From Lentibacter algarum (GTDB lineage: Bacteria; Pseudomonadota; Alphaproteobacteria; Rhodobacterales; Rhodobacteraceae): 64,000 nt of DNA. A model generated the notes under the pieces. That model was given only the letters and a program-made list of their open reading frames with translations, was not told the DNA's origin and did not search any database. Positions 56,361-64,000 of the stretch are shown piece by piece. Positions within the stretch are counted from its first letter, which is position 1, and each line of letters opens with the position of its first letter. The DNA is taken from NCBI RefSeq assembly GCF_040580765.1, contig NZ_CP158687.1, positions 124,001 to 188,000 of the forward strand. Reading direction: 5' to 3'. Position numbers and translations under genes: made by a program.

Positions 56361-58649
56361 ATGAGCCGTTTTTCTGCGCCAATTGCCGAGCAAATCTGGG
56401 ATATGAAGTATCGCTTCAAAGAGGCGGACGGAACGCCGCTTGACCGCACGGTAGAAGACACATGGCGCCGCATCGCGCGCTCTCTTGCCGATGTTGAGGA
56501 GGACAAAGCGCATTGGGAAGATGTGTTTTATGCAGCCCTTGAAGACTTCAAATTTCTGCCAGCTGGACGCATCACTGCAGGCGCGGGGACAGAGCGCTCA
56601 GTGACCCTGTTTAACTGCTTTGTTATGGGCACTGTGCCCGACAGCATGGGCGGGATTTTTGATATGCTTAAAGAAGCCGCGCTGACAATGCAGCAGGGTG
56701 GCGGTATTGGCTATGACTTCTCCACGATTCGCCCGAAAGGCGCGGATGTGCTGGGTGTTGCGGCGGATGCGAGCGGGCCTTTGAGCTTTATGGATGTGTG
56801 GGATGCGATGTGCCGCACCATCATGAGCGCGGGCAGCCGCCGTGGCGCTATGATGGCGACGATGCGGTGCGATCACCCTGATATCGAGGCGTTCATCACG
56901 GCGAAATCTGACGCCGCACGCTTGCGTATGTTTAACATGTCTGTGCTGGTCACTGATCCGTTTATGGACGCGGTCAAAGCGGGCAAAAGCTGGGATCTGA
57001 AGTTCAACGGCAAGGTCTATCACACCGTTGAAGCGCGTGATCTTTGGAACAAGATCATGACGGCGACATATAATTATGCCGAGCCTGGTGTGATTTTTAT
57101 CGATCGTATCAACCAGATGAACAACCTCAACTATTGTGAGACGATTGCTGCAACAAACCCGTGTGGCGAGCAGCCTCTGCCGCCGTATGGCGCTTGTTTG
57201 CTTGGCTCGATCAACCTTGCGAAGCTTGTGGCGGCGCCGTTTGAAGACGGTGCTGTGCTGGATGTGAGCGAGCTTGAAGCGCTTGTCGCCGCGGCTGTGC
57301 GGATGATGGACAATGTGGTCGATGCGTCGAACTTTCCACTTGAGGCGCAACGCCAAGAAGCACAAGCGAAGCGGCGGATTGGCCTTGGCGTGACGGGCTT
57401 GGCGGATGCTTTGCTGATGGTTGGGCTTGAATATGGCACGGACAAAGCGGCGGCCCAGACAGAAGCTTGGCTGCATTCGGTTGCGCGTGCGTCTTATCGC
57501 GCCTCTGTGGCGCTGGCAAAAGAGAAGGGCGCTTTCCCTCTGTTTGACGCGGAGAAGTACCTTGCCAGTGGTGCGATGCAGCAAATGGACGAAGATGTGC
57601 GTGCCGAGATTGCCGAGCATGGCATTCGCAACGCTCTGCTCACTTCTATCGCGCCGACAGGTACGATCAGCCTCTATGCTGGCAATGTGAGCTCAGGGAT
57701 CGAGCCCGTGTTTGCCTACGCTTACAAGCGCAAGGTCTTGCAAAAGGACGGCTCGCGCACGGAAGAGGAAGTTGTTGATTATGCTGTGGCGCTGTGGCGT
57801 GAGAAGTTTGGCGACAAGGCACTGCCTAACTATTTTGTTAACGCGCAGACACTTGCGCCAAGCGCGCATGTGAAGATGCAAGCTGCGGCGCAGAAGTGGA
57901 TCGACAGCTCGATTTCAAAGACGATCAATTGCCCTGAAGATATCGACTTTGATGCCTTTAAGGACGTCTACATGCAGGCGTGGGACACGGGCTGTAAAGG
58001 GTGCACGACATATCGCCCCAATGATGTCACGGGGTCTGTCTTGTCTGTGAGTGAGGACGAGGGCAAAGCCCCTGAAGTTGTTGCGAATACAGATGCTGAG
58101 CCGCAACAGCCGCATGGTGATGTGATCTATATGGCGGAGCCGCTGGAGCGGCCAAAGGAGCTGGAAGGCGCGACCTATAAGCTGCGCTGGCCCGACAGCG
58201 AGCACGCGATTTACCTCACGGTGAACGATGTCGTGATTGGCGGCCATCGCCGGCCCTTTGAAGTCTTTATCAACTCCAAGAATATGGAGCACTTTGCTTG
58301 GACCGTGGCGCTTACGCGGATGATTTCGGCGGTGTTCCGTCGGGGTGGCGATGTCAGCTTTGTTGTGGAAGAGCTGAAGGCTGTGTTTGATCCGCGCGGC
58401 GGCGCGTGGATGGGCGGGAAGTATATCCCGTCGATCCTAGCCGCGATTGGCGGTGTGATCGAGAAGCACATGATCTCGATCGGCTTTATTGAGGGCGAAG
58501 GCATGGGCCTCAAGCAAGACCCGACCTCGGCGGTTGTCGGGCTGGATACGCCGCGTGGCAAGAGCTGCCCAAGCTGTGGCCAGTTTGACATGCGCATGAT
58601 TGAAGGCTGCATGACCTGTGCGAGCTGTGGTCATAGCAAGTGTGGCTGA
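56361..58649 (+). CDS. nrdJ: Ribonucleotide reductase, class II (adenosylcobalamin-dependent)
   Basis: 762 residues. It makes deoxyribonucleotides with adenosylcobalamin as radical source, in air or without it. LFNCFVMGTVPDSMGGIFDM is near the N-terminal active-site Cys; NPCGEQPLPPYGACLLGSIN holds the catalytic Cys and Glu. The C-terminal zinc-binding tail CPSCGQFDMRM plus CMTCASCGHSKCG also holds the redox cysteines. It is single, with GGGGA before the ATG. A strong terminator lies 89 bases after the stop. No class I reductase is in the window. Confidence 0.95.
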   Translation: MSRFSAPIAEQIWDMKYRFKEADGTPLDRTVEDTWRRIARSLADVEEDKAHWEDVFYAALEDFKFLPAGRITAGAGTERSVTLFNCFVMGTVPDSMGGIFDMLKEAALTMQQGGGIGYDFSTIRPKGADVLGVAADASGPLSFMDVWDAMCRTIMSAGSRRGAMMATMRCDHPDIEAFITAKSDAARLRMFNMSVLVTDPFMDAVKAGKSWDLKFNGKVYHTVEARDLWNKIMTATYNYAEPGVIFIDRINQMNNLNYCETIAATNPCGEQPLPPYGACLLGSINLAKLVAAPFEDGAVLDVSELEALVAAAVRMMDNVVDASNFPLEAQRQEAQAKRRIGLGVTGLADALLMVGLEYGTDKAAAQTEAWLHSVARASYRASVALAKEKGAFPLFDAEKYLASGAMQQMDEDVRAEIAEHGIRNALLTSIAPTGTISLYAGNVSSGIEPVFAYAYKRKVLQKDGSRTEEEVVDYAVALWREKFGDKALPNYFVNAQTLAPSAHVKMQAAAQKWIDSSISKTINCPEDIDFDAFKDVYMQAWDTGCKGCTTYRPNDVTGSVLSVSEDEGKAPEVVANTDAEPQQPHGDVIYMAEPLERPKELEGATYKLRWPDSEHAIYLTVNDVVIGGHRRPFEVFINSKNMEHFAWTVALTRMISAVFRRGGDVSFVVEELKAVFDPRGGAWMGGKYIPSILAAIGGVIEKHMISIGFIEGEGMGLKQDPTSAVVGLDTPRGKSCPSCGQFDMRMIEGCMTCASCGHSKCG

Positions 58650-58737
58650 GACAAGTTGTTGAAGTAATATCGGCTGAAACGGCAAACATAAATTGACCTC
58701 TTTGGTCGTTTTGTTGTCCTTTTTGCAGTCAAAGCTT

Positions 58738-58776
58738 GGCCATCGGGGTGATTTACATCACTTCGGTGGCCTTTTT
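58738..58776 (+). terminator. Strong terminator after nrdJ
   Basis: GGCCATCGGGGTGAT (58738-58752), loop TTAC, ATCACTTCGGTGGCC (58757-58771), then TTTTT. All 15 positions pair in RNA, three as G-U wobbles. The rest of the 328-bp gap before the RTX gene (58650-58977) holds no supported gene; a short plus-strand open frame at 58736-58957 is not convincing. Confidence 0.8.
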
Positions 58777-58977
58777 CATGCGCAATTGGTTTGCTCGCTG
58801 GTGGAACAGAGCGATGAATGAAGTTTGCAGCATTGTCAGTGATGTTTTTAGTGCAATGAATTTGGGAGCGAGGCTGCCGATTCAGAGCGGGTGTTTGCAA
58901 AGGCAAGATTGGTGGCCAAGATGTGGACTTGGCAGCGGCTTGAACTTTGAGCCTTAGAAGCTCTTTCCACGGCGCCA

Positions 58978-61900
58978 CTACAGCCTTGGGGACAAAGCCG
59001 ATAAATGATCTGGTAATTGCTTCCAAGAAGCTATGTCACGCACATGCGGGCCGTAGTTTTCAGTGGCGCAGGTGGGATCAAGGGTCGGAAAGAGTGCGCT
59101 GATCTCCCTGCGTGCAGCGACGGAGAGGGCGCCGAAGGCGTTGGGGCCGGGAAAGAAGCTTTCTGTTGGGGCACCGGCGGCGAAAACGATCTGGTGAGCC
59201 TCGAACATCATATGCATGTATGTAACGCTTCGACAGCCCCGCATGACTCGCGCTTTGCCGCCGTCCATACGGGCAAGATGAATGGCGCGCACAAGGGTTT
59301 CCTCGCCCTCAACATTGAGCAAAAGACCGTGCTGAGGAGATAGAACCAATGGTGCAGTGCCGCCCGAAACCTTGGTGTCGATGTAGATCGGCAAGAGCTT
59401 GGCGTTCACATCTAGCTCCTGCGCGGTGACATGCCTTGCGCCGATCCAGACAATGGGTTGCGGGCCGTTGTCGCGCGTCACCACAAGGTCTCCTTCGGCG
59501 AGGGTCTCGATTGGGATTTCGCCGCGTGGCGTGAGGATCAGCGTTCCCTTCGAGAAGCAGACAACACCGGTATTCTCGACCGTGAAGAACGTTTCATCCC
59601 CAGTTGCACCAGTAAAAACGACGCCCTCGTTGTTCGGTGTGCTGTCCGTGTCGAACTGGGTGTTGTTCGAATAGTCGACAGCATTTCCGCGCGTATCTGT
59701 CGTGTTGGACTGGTTCAGGATGCCATCATCGGCTTGGTCGGCATAAAGCTCAGAGATGTGATCGTAATAGCCTGACAGATCGATAAAATCGTTGTTGCCA
59801 GAGTCTTCATCGTTCAGCGTGCCAGTATTGCCAGCGTTGAAGTCGGTGATGGTGTCGAGGCCGTCACCCGACGTGTAGACGAAAATGTCATCCCCTGCGC
59901 CGCCTGTCAGCTGATCATCGCCGTCGCCGCCTAAAAGTGTATCGTTCCCGCCGCCCGCATCGACAATGTCCGCCCGCGTTGATCCAGTGCCATCGAAGGT
60001 GTCGGCCTCATCGGTCAGACGGAATTCAGTGGCATTGCGTGACCACAATTCATTGAGGCCGGAGCCATCGTCCAGAACCGACCAGTTTTCATCATAATAG
60101 CTGACAGTCACACCAACCGTTACCTGGCTGGCGTCAACGAACATCCTTGACGTGTCTTGCGCTTGTTCAAAACCGTCATTGCCAAAACCGTCTTCAAGAA
60201 CCCAGGTGAAATCGCCCGTCATGTTGTCGGTTATGAAGAAGTCGTGTCCCGCGCCGGCGGAAACTGTCGCGGACCCAGTCCATGTCGCGTCCGCGCCCCA
60301 AAACTCAAAGTAGTCGTCCGCCGCTCCGGTGGTGATTGTATTGTTGCCGACATCGGTGCCGGTCCATGTTTCAGTGGCCCACCCCGACTCAATCGCAAAG
60401 ACTTCGACCTTCGCCCCTGTCGACGTGATGGTGTTGTCGCCACTCGCAAGATAGACATCAAAGTTGCCGTTGTCGCCAAACAGAAACTGATCGTCACCGC
60501 CGTTCGAGACAAAATTTGCTCTTGTCGAGTTAAGAGTGACAGCCGTGGCGTCAAAGACGTCATCGTTTTCAGTGCCTTGTATAGAAAAAATGTTGTCGAA
60601 GGTGCCAGTTGCCGTGCCGCCCACGCCGCTAAACGCGTAACTGCCCGTCAATCCAAAATCAGCATGTGCAACCGTAACACCATCGGTGGCGCCAACATTC
60701 TCAAACACCAGCCAGTTGGAATAACCTGCGCTGTGGATTGTGTCGTCGCCGTCGTTTCCGTCGATGTAAAAAATGTCATAGCCATCTGAACCGCCGGTCA
60801 TCAAATCGTCGCCATCGCCGCCGGTGATCGTGTCGCGACCTAGACCACCGTCGATCGTGTCGTTGCCAGCCCCGCCCAAAATGAGGTCATCGTCTGCGCC
60901 GCCGAAGATCAGATCATTGCCGTCCTCGCCGTCGATGATGTCATCGCCTGAGCCGTTGTTGAACGCAATATTGTCAAGCAAAGCGCCCTCACTGTTGTCG
61001 TTGCCGACCTCGGTAAAGCGTAGGGTATAAGTGCCCGCTGTGGGCAGCACCACGCCAAGGCTATAGGTTTCCCAAGTGGTGTTCGAGGTGGGCAGAATTG
61101 TGGCCGCCTCTAGGACTGCGCCAGTATCGTCGAGAATTTCGGCCGTAAAGCCATCCGTGCCGACCGTGCCCGTAGAGCGCACCATTGAATCAAATGAAAC
61201 AGTGGTTGAGCCCATTTCTGTGACAATAAAATTCTGCTCCAGAACTGTGGTTTGGCCGGACACCGCGTCCATCTCAAAGACTATGTTGGTTGAGCCATTC
61301 CCGAGATAAACGTCTTCGGGGCCAGTTTCGGGACTGACAGCGGTCCAGCCGGTCAGAGCATTTTCGAAGTCACCATTCGTGATGCTGGTTGCAACGTTGT
61401 CACCATGGATCACGTCATCGCCTGCGCCGCCTTCGATCGTGTCGGCACCGTCCTCGCCAAAGATCAGATCGTAGCTTTTGCTGCCACCGCCGCCTAGGAT
61501 GGAATCGTTGCCAGCTCCGCCATAGATCGTGTCACTGGTCGCACCACCGTCGATCGTATCGTTGCCCGCGCCGCCAAACACTCTGTCGAACCCGTTAGCT
61601 GCATCGATGCTATCGTCGCCATCCCCACCGTAGACCCAGTCGATTCCATCGCCGCTGTTGATCGTGTCGTTTCCAGCACCGCCGAAAATTGTATCTATAT
61701 CGATGCCCAAGCCCGCATCGATCATGTCATCCCCATCGCCACCATCGATCAAGTCATCGCCATCGCCGCCATAGAGCGTGTCGTTGCCAACACCCCCATA
61801 GAGTGCGTCGTTGCCCGCGCCACCTGTTAGGGTATCATCACCGCCGCCCGTGGGCGTGACTGGCGTGATCACCACATTATCAATCATCAGGTCGCTGTCG

Positions 61901-62976
61901 GTGGTTGTTGTTGAGCTCGGGTTTGAGAAGACCAGCGTGACGCTGTCACCCGGCGCTGTGAAGCCGAGTGTCAGGCCTTGGTAGCTCTCGTCAGTGATGA
62001 CTTGTGTCAGAGTCGCTATGACAGTCCCGTTTGCGTCCAGAACATCGACCTGAACAGTGTGGTTCGCGCTTCCTCCGGAATTGTCATGTTCAAAGGCATT
62101 GAATAACAGCTCGTATTGCCCGCCAGGCTGGGTCGTGATCGTCTGGCTTGCGGTGCCGCCGGTGCCTTGGTTCGAGGCATTGAAGGCCATCGCAGGGTTG
62201 CCGTTGGCGGAGTATGCGAAGGTTCCGGTGCCTGTCGTGGTCCAGCCAGCTTCCCACGCGCTGAAATCTGCATTGGTGACCGTCACCGGATCGGCGAGAA
62301 AATTGTCGCCATGAAGGGTATCGGCACCGGCGCCACCATCGATCTGATCGCTGCCCGCACCCCCGATGACTAGATCGCTCTGCTCCCCGCCGCTCAGCGT
62401 ATCGTCGCCGCTGCCGCCATAGATGCTGTCATTGCCGCCATCGCCCGACAGGTCCTGCCCCGTAGTCGTTCCCGACGCATCCAGCACCTCGGCCCGATCA
62501 GACCCGTCATAGGTCCCGACCGTGTTGGCACTGTCCGTAAAGTCGATGTCAAACCCGTGCGTCAGAGTCGTTTCAACATCGATCGATGACACCGATCCGA
62601 TCAGTGGTGCATCAGCGGGAAAGGGTGAATCTCCGATCAGGTTGTTGGTGTGAAGCACGTCATTGGGAATGGCCGCGATGCCGAAGTTCTGCGAGCCGAT
62701 CTCCACCCCGTTCTTGACAATTGTCAGGGTTCCAGTGTCGTCAACGCTGACGTTCCAGGTGGTCTCGACCCCCTCGTCAATGGCCCCGGGCACCTCTAAA
62801 CTATATGCGGTTCCGTTCTGCTCGATCACGAAGCCGATAGTGTTCGTGTTGAACGTCTGGCCAAGCCAGATACTGTCGATCCCAGGGCCGTTGTTGAAGT
62901 CGAACAGGCGCTGCCAGTTGCCACCGGCGAGATTGTCAAACGTCGCTACGACCTCAGCTGCAAAAACAATTGCCAT
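58978..62976 (-). CDS. RTX-repeat protein with C-terminal Hint domain
   Basis: 1332 residues, no signal peptide; likely secreted by a type I system. Order: LamG/concanavalin-like N-terminal domain (1-135); RTX nonapeptide GGxGxDx blocks (about 178-224, 377-527, 676-735, 1040-1070); two jelly-roll-like inserts that start NADFSAWEAGW (234) and NGDFENALTGW (533) and end in DNVVI and DNIAF; a Hint domain from about 1139 (VCFSKGTLILTPRGE, LSPQHGLLL). Hint domains can self-process, but the activity in this group is not established. No type I exporter gene is adjacent. Confidence 0.9.
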   Translation of the reverse strand: MAIVFAAEVVATFDNLAGGNWQRLFDFNNGPGIDSIWLGQTFNTNTIGFVIEQNGTAYSLEVPGAIDEGVETTWNVSVDDTGTLTIVKNGVEIGSQNFGIAAIPNDVLHTNNLIGDSPFPADAPLIGSVSSIDVETTLTHGFDIDFTDSANTVGTYDGSDRAEVLDASGTTTGQDLSGDGGNDSIYGGSGDDTLSGGEQSDLVIGGAGSDQIDGGAGADTLHGDNFLADPVTVTNADFSAWEAGWTTTGTGTFAYSANGNPAMAFNASNQGTGGTASQTITTQPGGQYELLFNAFEHDNSGGSANHTVQVDVLDANGTVIATLTQVITDESYQGLTLGFTAPGDSVTLVFSNPSSTTTTDSDLMIDNVVITPVTPTGGGDDTLTGGAGNDALYGGVGNDTLYGGDGDDLIDGGDGDDMIDAGLGIDIDTIFGGAGNDTINSGDGIDWVYGGDGDDSIDAANGFDRVFGGAGNDTIDGGATSDTIYGGAGNDSILGGGGSKSYDLIFGEDGADTIEGGAGDDVIHGDNVATSITNGDFENALTGWTAVSPETGPEDVYLGNGSTNIVFEMDAVSGQTTVLEQNFIVTEMGSTTVSFDSMVRSTGTVGTDGFTAEILDDTGAVLEAATILPTSNTTWETYSLGVVLPTAGTYTLRFTEVGNDNSEGALLDNIAFNNGSGDDIIDGEDGNDLIFGGADDDLILGGAGNDTIDGGLGRDTITGGDGDDLMTGGSDGYDIFYIDGNDGDDTIHSAGYSNWLVFENVGATDGVTVAHADFGLTGSYAFSGVGGTATGTFDNIFSIQGTENDDVFDATAVTLNSTRANFVSNGGDDQFLFGDNGNFDVYLASGDNTITSTGAKVEVFAIESGWATETWTGTDVGNNTITTGAADDYFEFWGADATWTGSATVSAGAGHDFFITDNMTGDFTWVLEDGFGNDGFEQAQDTSRMFVDASQVTVGVTVSYYDENWSVLDDGSGLNELWSRNATEFRLTDEADTFDGTGSTRADIVDAGGGNDTLLGGDGDDQLTGGAGDDIFVYTSGDGLDTITDFNAGNTGTLNDEDSGNNDFIDLSGYYDHISELYADQADDGILNQSNTTDTRGNAVDYSNNTQFDTDSTPNNEGVVFTGATGDETFFTVENTGVVCFSKGTLILTPRGEIPIETLAEGDLVVTRDNGPQPIVWIGARHVTAQELDVNAKLLPIYIDTKVSGGTAPLVLSPQHGLLLNVEGEETLVRAIHLARMDGGKARVMRGCRSVTYMHMMFEAHQIVFAAGAPTESFFPGPNAFGALSVAARREISALFPTLDPTCATENYGPHVRDIASWKQLPDHLSALSPRL

Positions 62977-63201
62977 CGGCTCTTTCCTCGACCAACCAGA
63001 CAGACACGTTCAGGCCACCCAGCTTTGGAGGCCGGTGACCAAATCACCATTCGGCTTAATCCAAATGGTTTTATAATGAATGAATTGGCATTTATTCGTC
63101 TGGCAGATGTCTTCTGCGCGGCATCATGCGCGGTCTGGGTCAGAGCAGGCCAACATTTGAAGAGCGCATCGGCTGTTCGCAGAGAATGGCCCGCGCCCGT
63201 A

Positions 63202-64000
63202 TTATTCTGCCATTTGTCGGTCGACTTGCTGTTCTTCATTGATCATTGCTTGCAGCTGCCGCCGAAACCGCAGTTGGCCACCGTCGATGGGCAGATCAAT
63301 GTGAGGTGATGTTTTGTTTGTCATGCCGCGCTGTACCTCGTTGAGGACATCACGGTCTTCTTCAAATGCGTGCTGCACATCCTCGCTCATCATCTGGCTA
63401 AGCGCTTCGTCGTCAGGGCGAATATTGCGCAGTTGGAACCAGTAGTAGCGGGTTTTGCTTTCTGTCGTTGGCGTCATGAAGTTGTAACTGTCCATGATGA
63501 ACGTGTTCTCATGAAGAGGACCATCAGGGCCGCCCGTGCCCGCAGGAGTAAACACCGCCTTGATCAGTGCGTGTGAGGGATAGCGCACTTCGTAATGCTG
63601 GAGGCGGTCGCAGTTGCCTTCGAACTCGACGACTTTTTTGTAAAACGGTGCTGGTTCGTGATCCATCATCCAACGATGAACAATGACACCCTCGTCGGTT
63701 TTCTGGACCCGCAAGGGCGTGTCTTTGGTTGCCGGGGCGGCAAAGCTGCTTTGGTGAACCCATGCGACATGTGTCGGATCAAGCAGGTTGTCACACATGA
63801 GCAGGTAATTGCATTCAAGCTCCATCGCTGCGCCACGGTTGATACCCCAGGCTGGGTTTCCGTAGTTTTCGATTTCAAAGATGTCAGCGATATCTGCGAG
63901 CGCAGGGTTGCCCATCCAGACCCAGACCAATCCATATTTTTCATGCAGTGGATAGGCATGCACTTTGGCGTTTGATGGAATGCCGCTAGCGCCTGGCGCC
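63202..64000 (-). CDS. VanA-type Rieske oxygenase alpha subunit, N-terminal part outside window
   Basis: The frame is open to the window edge, so the Rieske domain is not seen. The visible 266 residues begin APGASGIPSNAKVHAYPLHE, the usual link after the Rieske domain, and the catalytic domain has LMCDNLLDPTHVAWVHQSSF with the HxxxxH iron ligands. FEEDRDVLNEVQRGM is typical of the vanillate O-demethylase / toluene-sulfonate group. It should hydroxylate or O/N-demethylate an aromatic or methylated substrate with a separate reductase. Gap 62977-63201 before the RTX gene holds no supported gene. Confidence 0.85.
   Translation of the reverse strand, partial: APGASGIPSNAKVHAYPLHEKYGLVWVWMGNPALADIADIFEIENYGNPAWGINRGAAMELECNYLLMCDNLLDPTHVAWVHQSSFAAPATKDTPLRVQKTDEGVIVHRWMMDHEPAPFYKKVVEFEGNCDRLQHYEVRYPSHALIKAVFTPAGTGGPDGPLHENTFIMDSYNFMTPTTESKTRYYWFQLRNIRPDDEALSQMMSEDVQHAFEEDRDVLNEVQRGMTNKTSPHIDLPIDGGQLRFRRQLQAMINEEQQVDRQMAE

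Noticed and set aside
58736..58957. 73-residue plus-strand open frame after nrdJ
   Set aside because: It starts inside the terminator hairpin, lacks a ribosome-binding site and shows no recognisable family.

Overview
This window looks like chromosome from a marine alphaproteobacterium of the Rhodobacteraceae, probably a roseobacter-type strain. The support is indirect but consistent: short-form HisG with a HisZ partner, a class II (cobalamin-dependent) ribonucleotide reductase, a MeaB chaperone, a large RTX protein ending in a Hint domain, a DMSP-lyase-type cupin, a dimethylglycine-dehydrogenase-type FAD/GcvT fusion, and a family of GC-rich intergenic hairpin elements. I saw no phage, transposase, CRISPR array or rRNA. 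One tRNA gene (tRNA-Gln, UUG) is present.

Layout. 1-3398: argD (5' end outside the window), argF and a 6-phosphogluconate dehydrogenase. 3413-7952 (minus): a PiT phosphate transporter, a Nudix hydrolase and the helicase HrpB, with a Pho-box-like repeat array upstream of pit. 8013-12963: meaB, a divergent HisD paralogue, a small lipoprotein (minus) and lepA. 12935-14235: an AT-rich orphan membrane gene, then 300 bp of nested inverted repeats. 14236-17095: a run of small genes (DksA/TraR-like, cytochrome b561, a small membrane protein, PhnA), then a fumarylacetoacetase-family enzyme coupled to what looks like a detached C-terminal domain of a feruloyl-CoA-synthase-type ligase. 17154-20347: katG and oxyR, divergent.

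20331-28293: a LuxR-type regulator diverges from a PotABCD-type ABC importer, followed by an amidohydrolase and an MmgE/PrpD enzyme. A palindromic ATACCCC operator lies in the divergent gap, suggesting a regulated uptake and breakdown module for an amine-like compound. 28358-35840: tRNA-Gln, an SH3 protein, a hydroxyacid dehydrogenase, gamma-glutamyltransferase, a secreted cysteine-repeat protein and the DMGDH-like enzyme. 35936-39404 (minus): GH25 muramidase, an EF-hand protein, an AhpD-like protein, a DUF938 methyltransferase and a DauA-like FAD dehydrogenase. 39502-44132 (minus): a complete BMP-type nucleoside ABC importer. 44430-45014 (minus): the DMSP-lyase-like cupin.

45287-53921: dnaE, a lipoprotein, slyX, an SH3 protein and the hisS-hisZ-hisG operon. 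53910-56190 (minus): a Tat-exported small protein, an acyl-CoA dehydrogenase and a DUF1489 protein. 56361-58649: nrdJ with a strong terminator. 58978-62976 (minus): a 1332-residue RTX-Hint protein. 63202-64000 (minus): the C-terminal part of a VanA-type Rieske oxygenase, cut by the window edge.

Most genes are housekeeping or common accessory genes. The items most worth a second look are the LuxR/ATACCCC-controlled importer module, the orphan ligase C-terminal domain, the HisD paralogue, the Pho box facing away from pit, the AT-rich orphan gene beside the repeats, and the secreted protein with repeated cysteine pairs. All family calls come from reading the sequence; no database search was run.
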